A stretch of DNA of 64,000 nt from Acuticoccus kalidii. Its GTDB lineage: Bacteria; Pseudomonadota; Alphaproteobacteria; Rhizobiales; Amorphaceae. The position numbers and the translations under genes are program-made. Location of the stretch: the NCBI RefSeq assembly GCF_021556395.1, contig NZ_JAKGCS010000006.1, positions 310,001 to 374,000 of the forward strand. Reading direction: 5' to 3'. The notes beneath the pieces are model-generated. The model saw only the letters and a program-made list of their open reading frames with translations, ran no database searches and was not told the DNA's origin. Within the stretch, counting starts at the first letter, position 1, and every line of letters begins with the position of its first letter. Positions 53,180 through 60,792 of this stretch are shown piece by piece.

Positions 53180-53877
53180 ATCGCGAGCGTCGTCTTCGCG
53201 ATTTCGGGATCGGCATCGAGGTCGGCGAACGTGCCGGCGAAGCGGACGGCGCCTTTCTCGATGATCACCGCGCGATCGGAAACGAGGCGCGAGAAATGGA
53301 GGTTCTGTTCCGAGATCAGGACCGCGAGCCCCTCGCGCTTCATCTCGGCGATCACCCGCGCCATCTGCTCCACGATGAGCGGCGCGATGCCCTCCGACGG
53401 TTCGTCGAGGAGGACGAGGCGGGGATTGCCCATCAAGGTGCGGGCGATCGTCAGCATCTGCTGCTCGCCGCCGGACAGACGCCCGCCCGCCTGGCGACGC
53501 CGCTCGGCAAGGTTCGGAAAGAGGTGGAAGAGGCGCTCCACCGTCCATTCCGGCGCGTTCTCGCGCGCGGGCCGGCGGCCGACTTCGAGATTTTCCTCCA
53601 CCGTCAGCTCGGTGAAGATGCGCCGCTCCTCCGGCACGTAACCGATGCCGAGCCGGCACACCCGGAAGGCCGGCGCGCCGAGGATCTCCTCTCCGTCATA
53701 GACGATGCTGCCCGAGCGCGGGCGGACGAGACCCATGATCGACTTGATCGTCGTCGACTTGCCGGCGCCGTTGCGGCCGAGAAGGGCGACGACCTCGTTG
53801 CCGCCGACGGTGAGGGCGATGTCGGTCAGAATATGCGCCTGACCGTAGAAGGTGTTGAGGGCGGCGACCTCAAGCAT
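53176..53877 (-). CDS. ABC transporter ATP-binding protein, LivF type
   Basis: ATPase of 233 residues. Walker A is LLGRNGAGKSTTIKSI, the signature LSGGEQQML, Walker B LVLLDEPSEGIAP and the D-loop region follows. The ending and size are those of LivF. It pairs with the LivG-type ATPase, whose gene overlaps its start by eight bases. Both drive the fused permease encoded upstream. The substrate is inferred from the operon to be the heterocyclic compound or amide metabolised by the molybdenum hydroxylase. Confidence 0.92.
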   Translation of the reverse strand: MLEVAALNTFYGQAHILTDIALTVGGNEVVALLGRNGAGKSTTIKSIMGLVRPRSGSIVYDGEEILGAPAFRVCRLGIGYVPEERRIFTELTVEENLEVGRRPARENAPEWTVERLFHLFPNLAERRRQAGGRLSGGEQQMLTIARTLMGNPRLVLLDEPSEGIAPLIVEQMARVIAEMKREGLAVLISEQNLHFSRLVSDRAVIIEKGAVRFAGTFADLDADPEIAKTTLAI

Positions 53878-54640
53878 CGTTCGCCTCGCCTTTGAAGACC
53901 GTGCCGCCGCCGAGATAGACCTCCTGCACCATCGGATTGGCGCGGATTTCCGGCCCCGTCCCCTCGGCGATCAGGGTGCCGCGATTGAGGACGAGGATGC
54001 GGTGGGCGTGGGTGAAGACGACGTCCATGTCGTGCTCGGTGAAGAGGACGCTGACGCCTTCGGATTTGATGATCTCGCCCGTCAACGCCATCAGGGCGAT
54101 GCGTTCGCTGGGCGCCATGCCGGCGGTCGGCTCGTCCATCAACAGCACCTTCGGCCGGTGGGCGAGGGCGATCGCGAGTTCGAGCCGCTTGAGGTCGCCA
54201 TAAGCGAGTTCGGCGCAGGGCCGCGCGGCCTCCTCCGCCATGCCGACGCGGGCGAGGAGCGTGTCGGCTTCCTCGGCATAGAGACGGGTCGCGCGGCGGG
54301 TCATGTTGAGCGTGCGGCGATGGTGCGAGATCAGCGCCATCTGGACGTTCTCGCGCACCGTCATCGACGGGAAGGTCTGCGTGATCTGAAAGGTGCGACC
54401 GACGCCCATGCGCCAGACGGCGCGCGGCTTTCGGCCGACGAGCTCGACCCCTTCGAGCGTCACCGAGCCGCGATCCGGGCGGATATAGCCGTTCAGCATG
54501 TTGAAGCAGGTCGTCTTCCCCGCTCCGTTGGGGCCGATGAGGGCGAGGAACTCCGCCGCGCCGAGCGCAAAGGAGACGTCGCGCACGGCATCGACACCGC
54601 CGAAGCTCTTGGACAGGTTGGAGACGGACAGGACACTCAT
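53870..54640 (-). CDS. ABC transporter ATP-binding protein, LivG type
   Basis: ATPase of 256 residues. Walker A is LIGPNGAGKTTCFNML, the signature AYGDLKRLELAIALA is degenerate in the LivG manner, Walker B is VLLMDEPTAGMAP, and the H-loop is LFTEHDMDVVF. The C-terminal GTGPEIRANPMVQEVYLGGG is the LivG hallmark. The ATG at 54640 overlaps the fused permease stop by four bases. Confidence 0.93.
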   Translation of the reverse strand: MSVLSVSNLSKSFGGVDAVRDVSFALGAAEFLALIGPNGAGKTTCFNMLNGYIRPDRGSVTLEGVELVGRKPRAVWRMGVGRTFQITQTFPSMTVRENVQMALISHHRRTLNMTRRATRLYAEEADTLLARVGMAEEAARPCAELAYGDLKRLELAIALAHRPKVLLMDEPTAGMAPSERIALMALTGEIIKSEGVSVLFTEHDMDVVFTHAHRILVLNRGTLIAEGTGPEIRANPMVQEVYLGGGTVFKGEANDA

Positions 54641-56496
54641 GCCCGCTCCCCCGTCTTGCGTCCGCCGCGGACGAGCTGCCACAGGCCCGACAGTCCGCCC
54701 GCGATACCGTTCGGCGCTGCGAGAACGATGACGAGGATGACGCCCCCGAGGATCGCCCGCCAATAATCGAGCCGGCTGATATAATCTTCGAGGAGGACGA
54801 AGGCCGAGGCGCCGAAGATCGGCCCGATGAGCGCCTGGACGCCGCCGAGCAGCACCATGATGAGCCCGTCGATCGACTGGCCGATCGACAACGCGTCGGG
54901 GAAGACCGAGCCCTTGGAAAAGGCGAAGAGGACACCCGCGAGACCGGCGAACGCGCCGGCGAGGATGAAGCCGAGCCACTGGTGCGCCCGCAGATCGATG
55001 CCGATCGCCTCGGTGCGGATCGGCGAATCGCGGCCGCCGCGCAGGACATAGCCGAACGGCGAGTGGGCGAGATGCCGGATGAGGACGAGCCCGGCGACCG
55101 AGAGGACCAGCGCGAGGTAGAAGAAGGCGGGCTTGGAGGAGGCCCATCGTGCCGGCCACACGCCGAGGATCCCGTCATCGCCGCCGGTGACGCTCTGCCA
55201 CTGGAAGGTGACGCCCCACAGGATCTGTGCCGCCGCGAGCGTCAGCATCGCGAGATAGACGCCGGACAGGCGCACGCAGAACCAGCCGAAGATCATCGCC
55301 CCCAAGGCCGCGACGAGCGGGCCGAACGCCATCGCCGCGAGCATCGGCAGGCCGAGCGCCTTGACGGCGAGCGCGGCGGCATAGGCCCCGAGGCCGAAAT
55401 AGGCGGCATGTCCGAAGGAGACCATGCCGCCGACACCCATCAGGAAATGAAGGCTCGCGGCGAACAGCATCGCGATCAACACGTCGATCATGAGGACGAG
55501 GATGAAGCCGTCATCGAGCCGCGGCAGGAGGGCGACGAGCGCGACCGCCGCCGCCACGACCGCGATGCCGGCGATCGACATCGGCTTCATCGGCGCTTCC
55601 GGCACGGTCGGCGGGCCGTGGGCGGAGGCGGCGGTGCCGAAGAGGCCGTAAGGCCGCACGATGAGGACGACCGCCATTACGAGGAAGGGCAGCACCAGCG
55701 AGATCTGCGGGAAGACCAGCACGCCGAACGCATTGAGGACGGAGATGATGACGGCGGCGACGAACGCGCCCGTCACCGAACCCATGCCGCCGATCACGAC
55801 CACGACGAACGCCTCGCCGATGATCGAAAGGTCCATCAGGAGGGAGACGGATTCACGCGGCACCTGCAGCGCGCCACCCAGTCCGGCGAGGAAGGCGCCG
55901 ACCATGAAGGCGCTCGTGAACAGCCAGCGCTGATTGACGCCGAGCGCGCCGACCATCTCGCGGTCCTGTGTCGCGGCGCGGACCAAAACGCCCCAGCGCG
56001 TGCGGCTGAAGAGGAGCCAGATGAGGCCGAGCACCACCGGGCCGATGATGATGAGGGCGATGTCGTATTCCGGGATCGGCTCGCCGAAAATGCGAACGGC
56101 GCGCGACAGGCCCGGCGCGCGCGGGCCGAGCAGGTCCTCGGCGCCCCAGATCGCGAGCGTGACGTCCTGGATGATGAGGAGGACGCCGAAGGTCGCGACG
56201 AGCTGGAAGAGCTCCGGCGCGCGATAGATCCGGCGCAGGACGAGGATCTCGATCACCGCGCCGATGACGGCGACGATGAGGGCCGCGAGGATCACGCCCG
56301 TCCAGAAGCCGAAGCCGCCGGCGTCGAGCGTGGTGATCAGCGTGTAGGCGAAATAGGCGCCCAGCATGTAGAGCGAGCCGTGGGCGAAGTTCACGATCCG
56401 GGTGACGCCGAAAATGATCGACAGGCCGGACGCGATCAGAAACAGCGAGGAGGCGTTGGCCAGCCCCGTCAGAAACTGTGCGAAATAAAATCCCAT
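54637..56496 (-). CDS. Fused LivH-LivM branched-chain-amino-acid-type ABC permease
   Basis: Permease of 619 residues combining both membrane subunits. Residues 1-290 are LivH-like (SGLSIIFGVTRIVNFAHGSLYMLGAY, GGMGSVTGAFVAAVIIS). Residues 310-619 are LivM-like (LHFLMGVGGMVSFGHAAYFGLGAYAAAL, LSGVYLAMLTLAAAQI), each with its own ATPase-contact loop. The linker near 295-310 is Pro/Ala-rich. Separate livH and livM genes are the norm; fusions occur in several proteobacterial clusters. Both halves look intact, so this is a genuine fusion and not a frameshift artefact. Confidence 0.9.
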   Translation of the reverse strand: MGFYFAQFLTGLANASSLFLIASGLSIIFGVTRIVNFAHGSLYMLGAYFAYTLITTLDAGGFGFWTGVILAALIVAVIGAVIEILVLRRIYRAPELFQLVATFGVLLIIQDVTLAIWGAEDLLGPRAPGLSRAVRIFGEPIPEYDIALIIIGPVVLGLIWLLFSRTRWGVLVRAATQDREMVGALGVNQRWLFTSAFMVGAFLAGLGGALQVPRESVSLLMDLSIIGEAFVVVVIGGMGSVTGAFVAAVIISVLNAFGVLVFPQISLVLPFLVMAVVLIVRPYGLFGTAASAHGPPTVPEAPMKPMSIAGIAVVAAAVALVALLPRLDDGFILVLMIDVLIAMLFAASLHFLMGVGGMVSFGHAAYFGLGAYAAALAVKALGLPMLAAMAFGPLVAALGAMIFGWFCVRLSGVYLAMLTLAAAQILWGVTFQWQSVTGGDDGILGVWPARWASSKPAFFYLALVLSVAGLVLIRHLAHSPFGYVLRGGRDSPIRTEAIGIDLRAHQWLGFILAGAFAGLAGVLFAFSKGSVFPDALSIGQSIDGLIMVLLGGVQALIGPIFGASAFVLLEDYISRLDYWRAILGGVILVIVLAAPNGIAGGLSGLWQLVRGGRKTGERA

Positions 56497-56542
56497 GGCG
56501 CGCTCGCGTCAGGGGCGCGGCAAGCCGCGCCCCGTCTGCGAT

Positions 56543-57754
56543 TTATTCCGCCGGCCGCATCTTGGCGGCGTCTTCCTCCGAGGGGAGGAAGTCGGCGCCG
56601 TCGGCATAGACCCAATCGACCATGCCGGGCTTGCCGTCGACCATGCCGGTCTTGCCGACATAGGCGCCCATCGTGGCCTGGTGATCGGCCGGGCGGTAGA
56701 AGAAGGGCCCGGTCGGGCTGTCGACCTCGAGACCGCTCATCGTCGCGAGGAGGTCGTCCGTTTCGAGCGAAGGGGTCTGCTCGAGGAGCGTCTTGATGGT
56801 CATCATCGAGTTGTAGCCGACGACGGAGCCCGTCTTCGGCGCTTCGCCCCACTTGTCGACATAGGCCGTCTCGAACGCGTCGTGCTCGGGCGTGTTGACC
56901 GCGAGACCCGGATAGCCGGTGACGATCCAGCCTTCCGGCGCCTCGTCGCCGAGCGGGTCGAGATATTCCGGTTCGCCCGACAGGAGGCTCACGACGGGCC
57001 GATCGTCGAACAGGCCGCGGATCGAGCCTTCACGCACGAACTTCGCGAGGTCGCCGCCGAAGGTGACGTTGAAGATCGCATCGGGCTTGGATTGCTCCAG
57101 CGCGCGCACGGTGGAACCGGCGTCGATCTTGAAGAGGGTCGGCCATTGCTCCTCGACGAACTCGACGTCCGGCTTCAGCGCCTTGAGCTGCTCCTTGAAC
57201 GCCGCGACGGCGTCGGTGCCGTAGGCGTAATTCGGCGCGATCGTCGCCCATTTGGTGGCGTCGAGCTTGGCGGCCTCGGCGGCGAGCATTCCGGTCTGCA
57301 TCCAGTTCGAGGGACGCAGGCGATAGGTGTATTTGTTGCCGTTCGACCAGACGATCGCGTCCGTCAGCGGCTCGGAGGCGAGATAGAAGATCTGGTTCTG
57401 GTTGGCGAAGTCGGCGAGGGCGAGGCCGATATTCGACAGGAAGCCGCCGAACAGCATGACCACCTCGTCGCGATTGACGAGCTCTTCGGCGATGCGGATC
57501 GCGGCGGCCGGATCGCCCGTGTCGTCACGGGAGATGATTTCGAGCGGACGGCCGTTGATCCCGCCATTGGCGTTGATCTCCTCGAGCGCCAGCTCCCAGC
57601 CCTTGCGATAGGGCTCGGTGAAGGCGGCCATGCGCGTATAGGAGTTCATCTCGCCGATCTTGATGGGGTCCTGCGCGTGGGCAGCGCCCCCTGCGAACGG
57701 CGCAGCGATGATCGCAGCAGCGAGCGCCATCTGAAGTTCGCGACGGGTCAGCAT
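56543..57754 (-). CDS. ABC transporter substrate-binding protein, Leu/Ile/Val-binding (Peripla_BP_6) family
   Basis: Periplasmic receptor of 403 residues with a Tat-like or Sec signal MLTRRELQMALAAAIIAA and cleavage near AHAQ. The first mature strand PIKIGEMNSYTRMAAFTEPYRKGWELALEEINANGGINGRPLEII (abbreviated: GEMNSYTR ... NGGINGRPLE) and the later NYAYGTDAVAAFKEQL are typical. Relatives bind amino acids, amides, urea or aromatic acids. GAGGAGAAC precedes the ATG at 57754. The DUF1185 gene ends 22 bases upstream. The ligand is inferred to be the substrate of the operon. Confidence 0.9.
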   Translation of the reverse strand: MLTRRELQMALAAAIIAAPFAGGAAHAQDPIKIGEMNSYTRMAAFTEPYRKGWELALEEINANGGINGRPLEIISRDDTGDPAAAIRIAEELVNRDEVVMLFGGFLSNIGLALADFANQNQIFYLASEPLTDAIVWSNGNKYTYRLRPSNWMQTGMLAAEAAKLDATKWATIAPNYAYGTDAVAAFKEQLKALKPDVEFVEEQWPTLFKIDAGSTVRALEQSKPDAIFNVTFGGDLAKFVREGSIRGLFDDRPVVSLLSGEPEYLDPLGDEAPEGWIVTGYPGLAVNTPEHDAFETAYVDKWGEAPKTGSVVGYNSMMTIKTLLEQTPSLETDDLLATMSGLEVDSPTGPFFYRPADHQATMGAYVGKTGMVDGKPGMVDWVYADGADFLPSEEDAAKMRPAE

Positions 57755-57776
57755 AGGTTCTCCTCTTTGAGGCAGG

Positions 57777-58361
57777 TCAGCGAAGGCCGTCTTCGCCTTT
57801 GATTTCATTCTTGGCGAGTCCACCGACTCGCGCGAGCGGACGCCCGGATGCCGTCACCGCGACGGCGACCAGGATCTCTCCGGCACGCGGCGCATCGTTG
57901 AGGCGCACCTCCATGCCGTCGAAATGGGAGCGGACATAGGCGGCGTCCTTGTGTCCGAGCGGAATGTCGAGCACCTGGCCGGGGCCGCCCATCTTCTTGG
58001 AGGAGGGAACGAGCGCCTTGCCGCCGCCCACCTCGGCGCGCAGCGGGGCGCCGAGCTTGGGGTGGAGGATCGCGGCCGCGTGCTCGAGTTCGCCGTCCTC
58101 GCCGACCATCGCGGCCTTGCCGTAGCTTTCGGCCGCGTCGGGCGCGATGCCGAGTGCATCGATGCAGCGCTTGCCGAGCAGCCCGCCGAGTTGGGCGCCG
58201 ATTTCGATCAATGCCGAGAGGTCGTCTTCGTAGCGGCCGGCGAAGGGGTTCGCGATCACCGCGACGGCCGCCGCGCGGCGGGTCGGCGGGTCGATGGCGC
58301 GGCCCATCTCGCGATAGGTCTCGTCCAGAAACAGCGCGATCTTGCGGATGTCGGCGGTCAT
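57777..58361 (-). CDS. Amino acid synthesis family protein (DUF1185, AA_synth)
   Basis: Protein of 194 residues in PF06684. Segments shared with the family include RKIALFLDETYREMG, AAVAVIANPFAGRYEDDLSALI, ESYGKAAMVGEDGELEHAAAILHPKLGAPLR (in part) and SSKKMGGPGQVLDIPLGHKDAAYVRSHFD (in part). Known structure of the family has a chorismate-mutase-like fold; the function is not established. In other genomes these genes group with amidase, decarboxylase or heterocycle genes. Between a transport receptor and an UPF0280 gene, it may process a ring-opened product; this is inference. Confidence 0.88.
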   Translation of the reverse strand: MTADIRKIALFLDETYREMGRAIDPPTRRAAAVAVIANPFAGRYEDDLSALIEIGAQLGGLLGKRCIDALGIAPDAAESYGKAAMVGEDGELEHAAAILHPKLGAPLRAEVGGGKALVPSSKKMGGPGQVLDIPLGHKDAAYVRSHFDGMEVRLNDAPRAGEILVAVAVTASGRPLARVGGLAKNEIKGEDGLR

Positions 58362-58411
58362 CGGACCTCCTCGTGGGCCGCGGCGGAACCTGTCATCGAC
58401 CTCATGCGGGG

Positions 58412-59278
58412 TTACGCATCGGAGGAACCGCTTTCGATGCGGTTAAAGTTGCCTACAGTTCTTGCGTGGCCTTGCAAGAAAAATGCAGCGCCGAAAATGA
58501 GTTTGTTGGACAGCATCTCCTCAGCGGCGCGAATGCCGGCCGAAACCGCGAGGTATTTTTCTTCGCGGGTCAGTCTGCCGCACCCGGTGGTGACGAGGCG
58601 GGAGCCGAGATCGCTGTCGGGGTCGAGCGTCTCGGCCGGGACGCGGGTGATCGACGGATGATCGGGAAGGTCGACCGCGTTGGCGAGGAGCGTGGAGGCG
58701 GCGTCCGCCTCCGCCGCGCCGGCGGCGAGCACCGTGACGCTGTCGGCGATGCCGAGCGACAGGCTGCGCCCCTCGCGGCCCGACGTCGCGATCCCGCCGA
58801 TCGCGTCGCTGCCGCCGAGGGTGACGCTGCCGAGATCGGTGTTGTCGGCGCCGACGAGGCGGACGTGCGCGATCTCCGGCATGGTGAGGTGCACCGCGAT
58901 GTCACCGCCATTGTTGACGAAGGCGCGCGTCAGCGGCGCCGATGCGGTCATCACGTCGAGAATTTCGTCGGCGACGGCGCCGGCGACGGCGGCCATCGGG
59001 GTGATGAAGGTGTGGTGCGAGTGCGGTGCGACCGCGCGCACCATGCGCGAGGCGATGAGCCCGCTCATCGCGCTGTCGGGATCGACCGGCCGGCGCAGCA
59101 CGGCGAGCTCGTCGACGAGTTCGTTGAGGACGGACACGAACCGGCCGGCGGCGGCCCGAAAGCCGACATCGACCGCCTCCGTCGGTCCGTCGGCGCTGAT
59201 CACAAGATCGATCGGGCCGTGCTGAAGGTGGAGCCGTCCATCCGGTAGGATGGCGGCCGATGGTCCACTGCTGGTCAT
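58412..59278 (-). CDS. UPF0280 family protein (ApbE superfamily)
   Basis: Protein of 288 residues in UPF0280 (COG2122), a family placed in the ApbE superfamily of flavin transferases. Conserved segments are SHHTFITPMAAVAGAVADEIL, AFVNNGGDIAVHL and GGIATSGREGRSLSLGIADSVTVLA, of which NNGGDIA and GGIATSGR match the ApbE-type flavin and metal loops. The gene starts in a TAATG overlap with the upstream Fe-S reductase gene, so the two are translated together. A role in flavin attachment or binding for that reductase is an attractive guess; no biochemical function is established. Confidence 0.85.
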   Translation of the reverse strand: MTSSGPSAAILPDGRLHLQHGPIDLVISADGPTEAVDVGFRAAAGRFVSVLNELVDELAVLRRPVDPDSAMSGLIASRMVRAVAPHSHHTFITPMAAVAGAVADEILDVMTASAPLTRAFVNNGGDIAVHLTMPEIAHVRLVGADNTDLGSVTLGGSDAIGGIATSGREGRSLSLGIADSVTVLAAGAAEADAASTLLANAVDLPDHPSITRVPAETLDPDSDLGSRLVTTGCGRLTREEKYLAVSAGIRAAEEMLSNKLIFGAAFFLQGHARTVGNFNRIESGSSDA

Positions 59279-60792
59279 TAGGCTGCCTCCCCGCTCTTCG
59301 GCGTCGTGTCGTCCATATCGGGCGCGCCGTCTGCGTCCGGCGCGTCGGTGGCGCCGCCGCGGGGGACATGGCGAAGGCCCGCATGGGTGCCCTTGGCGAG
59401 GACATCGCTCAACGTGCGGATCTCTTCGACATGGCCGCCGAGAGCGGCATAGTCGTCCTTCGTCATCGTAAACTCGATCGGGGCGACGAGGGCAGGGGTC
59501 GGCACGTAGCCGAACGCATTTTCCGGCATGTCGAGAATGTCGGCCATCACCGTGATGCCGCCGCCGGGCCAGACATAGGCCTTCGCCCCGCCGATGGTGA
59601 CGGAGGTGAGCGCATCGCGCACCGAGCGGGTGAGGGCGACGGGATTTTCGGTGACGCCGGCGCGCAGCGATCCGCCCGCGCCGCCCATGAAGAGCACCGA
59701 GCACGTCGCCGGCTCGCAATTCTCCGCGATGCGGTCGACGACCGCGTCGAGGGCCGGCGTCATCGGCGCCGGCTGCGGGACGAGATCGTCGTCGAGAATG
59801 AAATAGGCGAATTGCTCCCCGGTGGTGGAGACCATGAGGAGGCGGAGGCCGGTCCAGGCCACTTTCGGATCGAACGGCCCGAGGATCTCGCGGGGATCCT
59901 CGATGTTCGTGCCGCCCCAGGACGTGCCGGGGTCGGCGACCTGGAAATAGCGGCCGGGCGTCGACTTGCGGCCTTTGATCTTGATGCCGGTCGGCTTCAT
60001 GTCGAGGAGCTTGCCGGCCTGATGTTCCGACAGCACGCCGGTGATGTGGTCGTCCACCACGACGACCTCGTCCGCATGGTCGAGCCATTGCGTGGCGAAC
60101 ATGCCGATGGTCGCCGACCCGCAACCGACGCGCATCCGCGCCTCCGTGACGCCGTTGATGATCGGGGGCTTCCCCGCCTGGACGATCAAGTGTGCGCCGT
60201 CATCGATGGTCATTTCCACCGCCTCCCGGTTGCACAGTGCGAGAAGCGCCGCGCAGGTGACGCGGCCCTCTTTCTTCGAGCCGCCGGTCAGATGGTCGAC
60301 GCCGCCGAGCGACAGCATCCGCGAGCCGTACTCCGACGTCATCACGTGTCCGATGGCCTCGCCGTCGACACGCACGATAGCGCGTTCTTCGCCGATATGG
60401 CGATCCGTGTCGATTTTCACCTTCACGCCGCAATAGGAGAAGATCCCCTCGGTCACGACGGTGACGACATCGGCCCCGCGGAGCGGCTGGCTGATGATGA
60501 AGGGCGCGGGCTTATAGTCCGGATAGGTCGTTCCCGCGCCGACGGCGGTGACGAACGGCCGGTCCTTGAGGAGAAGATCGCCGTCCCAGTCCTCGCCCCC
60601 GCCATCGAGGAAGGGGACGAGCTTGCCGCCGTCGCGGGCGTTCGCCTCGAGGATGGTGAGCGGATCGAGCCGGACGAGATTGCCGGCGTGGTTGGCATAG
60701 CGGTCGCAAGCGCCGGTGCGCCCGTCGGCGATGTAGCACAGGACCGGGCAGGCGTCGCAGCGGATCTTGTCGGCCGGTGCAACACTCGTCAT
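59278..60792 (-). CDS. 6-hydroxynicotinate reductase-like iron-sulfur protein
   Basis: Protein of 504 residues. A Cys cluster at the N-terminus, C12-x2-C15-x3-C19-x9-C29 (KIRCDACPVLCYIADGRTGACDRY in part), can hold an Fe-S cluster. Further on come GVKVKIDTDRHIGEERA, VGCGSATIGMFATQWLDHADEVVVVDDHITGVLSEHQ (in part) and RYFQVADPGTSWGGTN. These resemble Hnr of Eubacterium barkeri, which reduces 6-hydroxynicotinate to tetrahydro-oxonicotinate in nicotinate fermentation. Upstream lies a molybdenum hydroxylase, which would make the hydroxylated ring. The true substrate may be another N-heterocycle. The last 25 residues are Asp/Pro-rich. It overlaps the hydroxylase gene by four bases. Confidence 0.78.
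   Translation of the reverse strand: MTSVAPADKIRCDACPVLCYIADGRTGACDRYANHAGNLVRLDPLTILEANARDGGKLVPFLDGGGEDWDGDLLLKDRPFVTAVGAGTTYPDYKPAPFIISQPLRGADVVTVVTEGIFSYCGVKVKIDTDRHIGEERAIVRVDGEAIGHVMTSEYGSRMLSLGGVDHLTGGSKKEGRVTCAALLALCNREAVEMTIDDGAHLIVQAGKPPIINGVTEARMRVGCGSATIGMFATQWLDHADEVVVVDDHITGVLSEHQAGKLLDMKPTGIKIKGRKSTPGRYFQVADPGTSWGGTNIEDPREILGPFDPKVAWTGLRLLMVSTTGEQFAYFILDDDLVPQPAPMTPALDAVVDRIAENCEPATCSVLFMGGAGGSLRAGVTENPVALTRSVRDALTSVTIGGAKAYVWPGGGITVMADILDMPENAFGYVPTPALVAPIEFTMTKDDYAALGGHVEEIRTLSDVLAKGTHAGLRHVPRGGATDAPDADGAPDMDDTTPKSGEAA

Noticed and set aside
59278..60792. Firm naming of the protein as 6-hydroxynicotinate reductase
   Set aside because: Resemblance is to a family with few tested members, and no enamidase or other nicotinate-specific gene is visible, so only a family-level call is made.
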